Below, piece by piece: positions 7,176 to 12,552 of a stretch of DNA of 12,552 nt. Both the position numbers and the translations under genes were made by a program. Numbering within the stretch: the first letter of the stretch is position 1; each line of letters opens with the position of its first letter. The notes below the pieces were generated by a model, which had not been told where the DNA came from, searched no databases, and saw nothing but the letters and a program-made list of their open reading frames with translations. The stretch is taken from the NCBI GenBank assembly GCA_025353435.1, contig JANXQR010000330.1, forward strand, positions 1 to 12,552, read 5' to 3'. This DNA is from Acidobacteriota bacterium. GTDB taxonomy: Bacteria > Acidobacteriota > Terriglobia > Terriglobales > Acidobacteriaceae.

Positions 7176-8498
7176 GTGGCGGCAAGCGGAAGTCTTGGCG
7201 CCCAGTTGGCGCTCCGCCCGTCTAAGCTGGAGGGATCCAAAACTGAGGCCCGCACACTGTCGAACAAACTGATATTCGTGACCGTATTGGCCGCCCTCGC
7301 AACGACAGCGCGGCTGTCTGCCTTCCAGGAGCCTGCTCCCAATGAGCCGCCTGACTCGGTATTCACCACCCAAACGTCGGTCGTCGTTGTCCCAGCACTT
7401 GTCAGAACACGTGCCGGGGCAATGGTCTACACGTTTCAAGCCGATGATTTCAATTTGACCGACAATGGCGTCCCACAAACCCTCACTCTCGAGCACGAAA
7501 CCGGCGGAGAGCCGCTTGCTCTCGTGGTTGTTGTTGAGGTTGGCGGGGCGGGCGCAAGGCAGTTCCAGAAATTCGATACCATCGCTCCGCCGCTCGCGCC
7601 CATGCTCGCATCCATTGTTGGAAATGTCGCGCGGCAAGTCGCCGTCGTCACCTTCGACAGCCATCCGCAGCTGATCCAGACATTCACCGCTGACCTCGAC
7701 GAAGCCGCCGAAGCTCTGCGCAGCCTGCAGCCCGGCTGCACCCGCCAGGAACACTTCAACAACTGCTCAGGCCCAAATCCCGTCCACAACAAACCGCTCG
7801 GCGACAACGGAGCTGCTATTCTCGACAGCCTCGAATACGCGGTCGCCCTGTTGCGCCCTATGCCGTCGGGCTATCGCCGCTCGATTCTTCTCGTCAGCGA
7901 GACCCTCGATCGAGGCAGCGAAACAACCATCGCTCAGGCCATCCGCGATCTCACTGATACCAACACGACTATCTACTCCATCGGCTTCTCAACTGCAAAG
8001 TCAGAGGCCGCGCATTATGCTGCCCGTCAGTTGCCCACTCAGCCCAGCGGCCGGCCATCCGGGCTCTTGAGTCTTGAAAATCATCATCCGAATCCACCCA
8101 ATGGCTGCATGGGGAAAGATCCCGATCCTGATCCCGACGCCCACAACAAGTGGGTGCAAGCCTATGATTGCCTTGCGCAGCTTGCTCCGCCGCTCACATT
8201 CGCAAAGATGGCGGCGATCGCCACGGTCGACGGACTCAAGACCAACGTCCCAGAAACCGTCGCGCGACTCACTGGCGGCGAATATTTCAAACTGGGTACG
8301 GAAAATAACCTTGAGCACGATCTGGCCACCATCGCCAACCACCTGCCCAACCGCTACGTTCTCACCTTCCATCCGCAATCGCCGCGCCCCGGCCCGCACA
8401 CCATCGCATTGAGCCTGCCCAACTATGAAGGTCTCGCTGTGACGGCCCGCACCACGTATTGGGCCGAAGCGGTTTCGACTTCTTCCCTAGGCAAATGA
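7176..8498 (+). CDS. Secreted VWFA-related acidobacterial domain protein
   Basis: 440 residues from a GTG at 7176. The sequence has a signal-like segment 'KLIFVTVLAALATTARLSA' (31-49), a short Ig-like strand region ('VVVVPALVRTRAGAMVYTFQADDFNLTDNGVPQ', 69-101) and a von Willebrand A-like fold (about 113-285). This matches the 'VWFA-related acidobacterial domain' family, exported proteins of unknown function. The first VWA strand reads 'LALVVVVEVGGAGAR' (114-128), so the metal-binding DxSxS motif is absent. Four cysteines (188, 197, 311, 332) and a 'GCMGKDPDPDPD' stretch (310-321) may suit an extracytoplasmic setting. Start uncertain: 7176 leaves only 20 bp to the divergent ADOP ATG and puts about 30 residues before the signal segment. 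A CTG at 7257 with GAGG eight bases upstream, or a GTG at 7278, may be the true start. Confidence 0.85.
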   Translation: MAASGSLGAQLALRPSKLEGSKTEARTLSNKLIFVTVLAALATTARLSAFQEPAPNEPPDSVFTTQTSVVVVPALVRTRAGAMVYTFQADDFNLTDNGVPQTLTLEHETGGEPLALVVVVEVGGAGARQFQKFDTIAPPLAPMLASIVGNVARQVAVVTFDSHPQLIQTFTADLDEAAEALRSLQPGCTRQEHFNNCSGPNPVHNKPLGDNGAAILDSLEYAVALLRPMPSGYRRSILLVSETLDRGSETTIAQAIRDLTDTNTTIYSIGFSTAKSEAAHYAARQLPTQPSGRPSGLLSLENHHPNPPNGCMGKDPDPDPDAHNKWVQAYDCLAQLAPPLTFAKMAAIATVDGLKTNVPETVARLTGGEYFKLGTENNLEHDLATIANHLPNRYVLTFHPQSPRPGPHTIALSLPNYEGLAVTARTTYWAEAVSTSSLGK

Positions 8499-8511
8499 CA
8501 CGACGATCGCA

Positions 8512-10542
8512 TCACTTCGCCGATCCCGCGCCGGTCATCAGTTCCCATTCCTCTTCAGCCCGACGCTGCATAGCCGCACGGTCTTCGTCGAGAATCCAGT
8601 TCTCCTTCACCAATTGGTCCAGGGCCGCCGCATAGCGCGTCAGATACTCATACCGATTCGCGTAGCGCTCCGCAATCGACAGCCGCGGATCCTTTGCCGT
8701 ATTGCGCTCTTCCGCCGTTTTCGCAAACGGCACGAACGAGGCCTCAAACGACACCCTCTGATCCGGTGCGCCGATCGAAGGATCGCGCAGATTCCATCCC
8801 GTGTAAGTGGCCAGCGGCACCGCGATCTCCGGTAGCCTCACCCCGTCACGCTCGTTGCCGTCTGCATCCACCTGCGGCACCATTACTGGAAACGCCGGAC
8901 CCACTTTGGGCGGCTGCACAGTCAGAATCCTCTTGGTCTGCCAACCAGGTCCGAAGTCCAGCCGCAACGCTTCGCTCGCCTCATGCGGTCGATGCAGCCC
9001 TGGAATTGCAGGCAGCGCGTACTTCTCAAGAGGCACCAGCGTACCGTCGTCAATGCGCGGATACCGGCTTGCCGGCGGCAATGTTCCGCTACGCACCCAG
9101 GAGTCCATGTTGCTGATCATTGCGCGCCAGAAATACCTGACCGGCAGCGGCGATTCCGGCTCCTGTCCAAGCAAATCGCCCACGCCCTTCGCCGGCGGAT
9201 AGGGTCCGCTGAAATGCTGCAATCCCGTGAAGTGGTAGATCCGCACATCGGGTGAAATCGTCGCGTCGCTCTTGCCGTCCGCCGAAGTGTGAATCAACGC
9301 GGCGGCCCTGCCCCAATATTCGGTCGAAGTATTCGAGAAGAATATCTTCGGCACCACCTTCTCCGCGGCAGCCTTATCGAGCAGCCCGCCCGACCCGCCG
9401 GTCACCGAGTCCCTTTCTGGCAGATCCGTGAAGGGAAACACGTCGGTTGGAAAAAGCACCGACGACAAAGGTTGCGCATCGCGTGATGGCTGCGCAAAGC
9501 GATAGTTGAAGCTGCCGCGCCCTGCGCCCGCCACGTGCGCCAGTACGCCATCAAGCGCAATGCGCCCATCTTCATCAACGTTGAATCCTTCGTAGAGAAA
9601 GTCGCGCAGGAACCGGCCGTTCTGTGAGATACCTTCGCCGTACACTCGCTCCGCCGGCACAATCGCATCCTTCGCGTGCTTGGCGTACGATGCAAAGTCC
9701 CGCACTGCCACGAAACCGCCGCCGGCAACCACCGGGTCCGCAACGGAGTAAACATACTCGTAGATCTTGCCCGGCTTGAATCCACCGTCTAGGTGCATAA
9801 ACCTGTCGCTGGCTTCGAGCTTGCCATCCACGGTGTGCGCGAACTGCCATTGCGAGCGGGGAATCGTGGTGCGTTCACTTGTCCTCGAATCGCGCACGGT
9901 CAGCACGTTGTGCGGATCGTCCGGCGCAGCCACTGCATACTCCGACCCACCCATATTTCCAAGAATCAGATGCCCCAGTGGAATCTCATCCATCTGTTTC
10001 GCAAGCGTCACGTCACCGCGCAGCAAGCCGGTGATCGTCTTGCCATGATCGTTTGCAACCGGGGCGAAGAACCGCAGCGCGTCGGCACCTGCCGCATCCC
10101 ACTGCCACCCCAGCGCAACAATCGTGTAGCCATTGCGCAGCAGCCACGCGTCGCCCGCATCCTTGGCAGCGTTCCAATCTCCGCCGTCCACAAGCGCGAC
10201 AATACGGCTGCGCCCGCGGTTCGGGACCTCCAGGATCATCGACCCGTTGCCCTTGTGCGCATCCACCGGGCGCAGCGCCATAAAGTCCGACGAGAACTCA
10301 ACCTCGCCATTCTTTAGGTTCACCGCGTTGGCCAAATCGACAATGATCCGGTTGTGGGGATTCGAAACCGGTACCGAGAAATACACCCGCCCCACAATGC
10401 GCTCGTAGGCGCCCGCCGCACCAAATTCCTGGCCGTTGAGAACCGGTTCACGCGACGTAATTTCGACTCGCGTAACGCGGGCAAAAACAGGCAACACCGA
10501 CATCAAGATCAACAACGCGCTAAGAATTCGAAGCAATCGCAT
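8512..10542 (-). CDS. Secreted alpha/beta-hydrolase-domain protein (Abhydrolase_10-like)
   Basis: 676 residues from the ATG at 10542. 'MRLLRILSALLILMSVLPVFA' is a clear signal peptide, so it acts in the periplasm or outside. The nucleophile elbow is 'GISQNGRFLRDFLYEGFNVDEDGR' (304-327) with probable catalytic Ser306, the typical G-x-S-Q-x-G-R of the large 'alpha/beta hydrolase domain' proteins. Other family blocks are 'EVPNRGRSR' (105-113), 'STEYWGRAAALIHTSADG' (406-423) and 'VRIYHFTGLQHFSGPYPP' (433-450), whose histidines are candidates for the catalytic base. The substrate is unknown. The reading frame stays open upstream to a GTG at 10623, but that part is group II intron sequence. No Shine-Dalgarno site is visible; a 6-bp hairpin sits two bases from the ATG. 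Converges with the VWFA gene with 13 bp between stop codons and no terminator visible there. Confidence 0.87.
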   Translation of the reverse strand: MRLLRILSALLILMSVLPVFARVTRVEITSREPVLNGQEFGAAGAYERIVGRVYFSVPVSNPHNRIIVDLANAVNLKNGEVEFSSDFMALRPVDAHKGNGSMILEVPNRGRSRIVALVDGGDWNAAKDAGDAWLLRNGYTIVALGWQWDAAGADALRFFAPVANDHGKTITGLLRGDVTLAKQMDEIPLGHLILGNMGGSEYAVAAPDDPHNVLTVRDSRTSERTTIPRSQWQFAHTVDGKLEASDRFMHLDGGFKPGKIYEYVYSVADPVVAGGGFVAVRDFASYAKHAKDAIVPAERVYGEGISQNGRFLRDFLYEGFNVDEDGRIALDGVLAHVAGAGRGSFNYRFAQPSRDAQPLSSVLFPTDVFPFTDLPERDSVTGGSGGLLDKAAAEKVVPKIFFSNTSTEYWGRAAALIHTSADGKSDATISPDVRIYHFTGLQHFSGPYPPAKGVGDLLGQEPESPLPVRYFWRAMISNMDSWVRSGTLPPASRYPRIDDGTLVPLEKYALPAIPGLHRPHEASEALRLDFGPGWQTKRILTVQPPKVGPAFPVMVPQVDADGNERDGVRLPEIAVPLATYTGWNLRDPSIGAPDQRVSFEASFVPFAKTAEERNTAKDPRLSIAERYANRYEYLTRYAAALDQLVKENWILDEDRAAMQRRAEEEWELMTGAGSAK

Positions 10543-10543
10543 G

Positions 10544-10563
10544 GCGGGAGCATACCATCCCGC
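10544..10563 (-). promoter_or_regulatory. Hairpin over the ribosome-binding region of the hydrolase gene
   Basis: Minus strand GCGGGA, eight-base loop TGGTATGC, TCCCGC: a perfect 6-bp stem whose 3' arm ends two bases before the ATG at 10542. It occupies the place where a Shine-Dalgarno site should be and could limit initiation. The role is inference. Confidence 0.35.
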
Positions 10564-10578
10564 TTGTCCCTTCTCCGA

Positions 10579-10618
10579 ATCGGCATAGGGGGGAGAGTTT
10601 CCTCTCCACCCCTGCCAC
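10579..10618 (-). ncRNA. Group II intron domain VI
   Basis: The hairpin has arms GGCA/TGCC (10616-10613 with 10585-10582), then GGGG/CCCC, then GGAGAG/CTCTCC closed by a GAAA loop. An unpaired A at 10586, seven bases before the 3' end, is the expected branch-point adenosine. It is followed by the terminal AT of the intron. Confidence 0.75.
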
Positions 10619-10650
10619 ACCACCGGACAAGCGGGTCCGCATCCGGCGGT
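10619..10650 (-). ncRNA. Group II intron domain V
   Basis: 32 nt fold into a 9-bp lower stem (ACCGCCGGA with TCCGGTGGT), a 2-nt TG bulge and a short GCG/CGC upper stem with a GACC loop. The CGC triad with its central G-U wobble fits the catalytic triad seen in group IIC introns. The closing position under the upper stem is a T-T mismatch, where a T-A pair is expected. Confidence 0.8.
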
Positions 10651-10664
10651 TCGAGAAGTTGAGG

Positions 10665-12044
10665 TTAGCAGAGACGGGGTATTCCCAGCCTGTCCGCCCA
10701 GCTTAGGTCGAGTACTTTATTGAGAGCCTTTCCACTGTTGCGCCACCAGCGACGAGTATTGCTCGCCACCCGTAGCGCAGTTTCTTGGGAAGCTCCTCGT
10801 GCAATCAGTTCCCGGTAGGCAGTCGTGCCACGTTTCCATTGTTTGAGCTGGATCGCTCGCATCCGGTGGCGTATCCATTGGTCCAGCTCCCGCCAGACCT
10901 TTGGAGTTTGCGCCAGACGGAAGTACGCTTTCCAACCCAGTACATAGGTGCGCAGCTTTTCGACCACTGCCGAAAGACTGATCCCGCCACTTCGGCGGGT
11001 AAGTTCCCGAACTCTCTGCTTGAACGTACGCTTTGCTTTATCCGCGACCCGGCGGTGGATCCTGCCGCCGGGCGCGACCCAGAAGCTGTAGCCGAGGAAC
11101 TTCCGCTGGAACACGCTGGCCACCGTGCTCTTGGTCGGATTGACCGTGAGCCGCAGACGTCCATAGAGCTTCAGCAGCAGGGCCATCACTCGCTTACCCG
11201 CTCGTTGACTGCGAACGTAGACGTTCGCATCATCGGCGTAGCGCACGAAGCAGTGACCCCTTCGTTCCAGTTCCTTGTCCACCTCATCCAACAGCACGTT
11301 CGCCAGCAGCGGTGAGAGCGGGCCACCTTGCGGCGTCCCCATCTCCCGCTGCTGAACCTCGCCATCCACCTCGATGCCGCTGTTCAGATAGGCCCGGATC
11401 AGCCGGATCACTCCGGCGTCTCCGATCCTCCTCTTCAGGCGGTCGATGAGGATGTCATGGTCGACCCGGTCGAAGAACTTCTCCAGGTCCACGTCCACCA
11501 CGACCCGCCGGCCCGATTGCACATACGCTTGCGCCGATAACACGGCCTCATGTGCACTGCGGCCCGGACGGAAGCCGTAGCTGTGCTGACTAAAGGTGGG
11601 ATCAAGCTTCGGCTGCAACACCTGCAGCAACGCTTGCTGGATCAACCGATCCGTCACCGTCGGGATGCCAAGCTCGCGCTCGCCTCCGTCCGGCTTCGGG
11701 ATCGTTACCCGTCGTACCGGCTGGGGCCGGTACGTCCCCTGCAACAGTTGTTCACGGATCGAAGGCCACGCCCACATCAGACGCTCCGCAGTCTCGTCGA
11801 TCGATAGACCGTCGATGCCCGCGGCGCCCTTGTTGGCGCGGACTCGCTTCCATGCCTGCTGCATGTTGCCTCTGGCAAGGACCGCCGTCAGCAGTCCTGC
11901 CCCTGTGTCCTCCGCTTCATGGCGCGGACGTTGGGCTTCGTCGCTGACTGGTATGGACAGGGCTTCACCCTGCCCCTTCCCAACCCGCTCCACTTGCGTG
12001 GACATCTGACGCGGTGCCCTTCGTATCGTCATGCCGGATTCCAC
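10665..12044 (-). CDS. ltrA: Group II intron reverse transcriptase/maturase
   Basis: 459 residues. It assists splicing of its host intron and copies it into new DNA sites. Reverse transcriptase blocks in order: 'NKGAAGIDG' (71-79), 'IPKPDGGERELGIPTVTDRLIQQAL' (115-139), 'VDVDLEKFFDRVDHD' (183-197, catalytic D186), 'QGGPLSPLLANVLLDEVDKEL' (239-259) and 'VRYADDANVYV' (267-277, catalytic D271 and D272). The maturase (X) domain includes 'FLGYSF' (316-321) and 'GWKAYFRLAQ' (370-379). It ends at 'DRLGIPRLC' without an HNH endonuclease domain, so it probably primes from nascent DNA at a fork or transcribed site. All motifs are intact and there is no frameshift, so the element could be active. The start may be GTG 12044 (AGGAG two bases upstream), ATG 12032 or ATG 12005. 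The stop lies 15 nt before domain V. Confidence 0.95.
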   Translation of the reverse strand: MESGMTIRRAPRQMSTQVERVGKGQGEALSIPVSDEAQRPRHEAEDTGAGLLTAVLARGNMQQAWKRVRANKGAAGIDGLSIDETAERLMWAWPSIREQLLQGTYRPQPVRRVTIPKPDGGERELGIPTVTDRLIQQALLQVLQPKLDPTFSQHSYGFRPGRSAHEAVLSAQAYVQSGRRVVVDVDLEKFFDRVDHDILIDRLKRRIGDAGVIRLIRAYLNSGIEVDGEVQQREMGTPQGGPLSPLLANVLLDEVDKELERRGHCFVRYADDANVYVRSQRAGKRVMALLLKLYGRLRLTVNPTKSTVASVFQRKFLGYSFWVAPGGRIHRRVADKAKRTFKQRVRELTRRSGGISLSAVVEKLRTYVLGWKAYFRLAQTPKVWRELDQWIRHRMRAIQLKQWKRGTTAYRELIARGASQETALRVASNTRRWWRNSGKALNKVLDLSWADRLGIPRLC

Positions 12045-12410
12045 TTCTCCTCGTTCAGCCCTTCATCGACTCGCATCGACTACTACGGCGTCTGCTGACT
12101 TCTCGCTCCGGCTCAGCACCGTCGCCCTTTCAGGCATGAGGCGAGATCTCCCCAGATAAGAACTCATTCCTTCACTGCACGACCGCCGGATCTACGTCGC
12201 TTCCCTTTGGTCACAAGGGCTTCGCGGTTTTTGGCCCGCTCGCCCTGGTTGGCAACGCCTTCTATCCGGTTCTTGTTCATCGGCCCGCAGTTGCGATCCA
12301 CGCTTCCTTCCCACAATCGGTCGCCCTCATGCAGTTGCGCTTCTCTTCACTCACTGTGACCAGCTCGTGACGGGACTTACACCCGTAAGAATGTGCCCAT
12401 GCTGGGCGTA
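12045..12410 (-). ncRNA. Group II intron 5' RNA domains (I to start of IV), no gene
   Basis: This stretch has no convincing reading frame. It holds the intron's structured RNA: the terminal hairpin GCCC-AGCAT-GGGC (about 12395-12408), ACGGG-TGTAAGT-CCCGT just after it, and near the maturase start the 'AGAAGTCAGCAGACGCC' segment that I associate with such introns. A possible exon-binding site is CAAAGGG at 12209-12203, which pairs at six of seven positions with CCATTTG at the 5' exon end. That pairing is a guess by eye. Confidence 0.65.
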
Positions 12411-12419
12411 CCAAATGGA

Positions 12420-12445
12420 AAAGGCCCGCTGGTTGGCGGGCCTTT
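12420..12445 (-). terminator. Rho-independent terminator, also the apparent intron target
   Basis: Perfect 10-bp stem AAAGGCCCGC / GCGGGCCTTT with loop CAACCA on the minus strand, followed by TCC. It reads nearly as well on the plus strand (AAAGG...CCTTTC), so it may work in both directions. On the minus strand it closes whatever gene ends at 12460. The intron starts after eight more bases. Confidence 0.8.
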
Positions 12446-12459
12446 CTTGACTCTTAATA

Positions 12460-12552
12460 CTAGTATGGCAGGTTCGACGAATTAATAATGGATTTCCCAA
12501 TATTTCTATTTCTTTTATTTTGTGCATGTTGCAACGATTTCCACAGGATGGC
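12460..12552 (-). CDS. Possible C-terminal tail of an unidentified gene (cut by window edge)
   Basis: An open frame runs from the window edge to a TAG at 12460 and gives 30 residues ending 'GKSIINSSNLPY'. It is rich in Asn, Lys and Arg and AT-rich, unlike the rest of the window. The stop lies 14 bases before the terminator stem, where the end of a minus-strand gene is expected; that is the main support. The family is not recognisable, and this could equally be AT-rich non-coding DNA. Confidence 0.35.
   Translation of the reverse strand, partial: AILWKSLQHAQNKRNRNIGKSIINSSNLPY

Larger units (their letters stand above)
10579..12411 (-). mobile_element. Group II intron (class C-like), complete
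   Basis: A self-splicing retroelement of 1833 nt. The 5' end reads GTACGCCCAGCATGGGC on the minus strand from 12411, one base off the usual GTGYG start. The 3' end is ...TATGCCGAT at 10579, directly after a domain VI hairpin. Between lie about 370 nt of RNA domains, the reverse transcriptase in domain IV, then domains V and VI. Three points suggest class C: insertion directly behind an intrinsic terminator, a CGC-type catalytic triad in a 32-nt domain V, and a protein without HNH endonuclease. Class is inferred from memory of the families. The ends are set by structure, not by comparison with an empty site. Confidence 0.85.

Noticed and set aside
7156..7185. Extension of the ADOP permease to a TTG at 7185
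   Set aside because: The family starts at the ATG at 7155, and the extra ten residues have no family similarity that I know of.
8499..8511. Shared terminator between the convergent VWFA and hydrolase genes
   Set aside because: Only 13 bp and no stem-loop followed by a T run is visible.
10543..10623. N-terminal extension of the hydrolase reading frame to a GTG at 10623
   Set aside because: Most of these 27 codons come from intron domain VI and the intron/exon junction; the signal peptide starts at the ATG at 10542.
12457..12466. Perfect 10-bp palindrome ATACTAGTAT as an integration or operator site
   Set aside because: It stands alone, with no repeat elsewhere or mobile gene tied to it, and it overlaps the stop codon of the possible gene tail.
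1..12552. CRISPR array, tRNA or rRNA genes, prophage or toxin-antitoxin module
   Set aside because: No regularly spaced repeats, cloverleaf folds or rRNA signatures were seen, and no such protein families are coded.

Overview
The window reads as chromosomal DNA of an acidobacterium, probably a Terriglobia/Acidobacteriaceae-type genome. The base composition is GC-rich, and two neighbouring genes belong to families that are hallmarks of this phylum: an orphan duplicated-permease (ADOP) protein and a 'VWFA-related acidobacterial domain' protein. Almost everything is coded on the minus strand; the VWFA gene is the only plus-strand gene.

Reading in the minus direction (high to low coordinates): a 30-residue AT-rich tail of a possible gene (12552-12460) is followed by a strong hairpin terminator (12445-12420). 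A complete group II intron (12411-10579, 1833 nt) begins eight nucleotides past the terminator stem. It contains a reverse transcriptase/maturase without an HNH domain, a recognisable domain V and a domain VI with a bulged A. The intron ends 36 nt before the start codon of a secreted alpha/beta-hydrolase-domain protein (10542-8512). That gene converges, with a 13-bp gap, on the plus-strand VWFA protein (7176-8498), which is divergent from the ADOP permease (7155-4738).

Next comes a metal-homeostasis pair: a DtxR/MntR-type repressor (4659-4000) and an Nramp Mn/Fe transporter (3885-2551). The 114-bp gap between them is AT-rich and carries two overlapping palindromes, a likely metal-dependent operator. 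Last is a housekeeping pair, the bifunctional NAD(P)HX repair enzyme (2482-827) and TsaE for tRNA t6A synthesis (830-357), overlapping by 4 bp. After it lies the start of a secreted tricorn-like protease/beta-propeller protein (287 to beyond base 1), which appears to use a TTG start behind a good Shine-Dalgarno site.

I see no clear new defence or biosynthetic system. The points most worth a second look are the intron placed exactly behind a terminator and in front of the hydrolase leader, the palindromic mntH control region, and the VWFA protein whose metal-site motif is absent.
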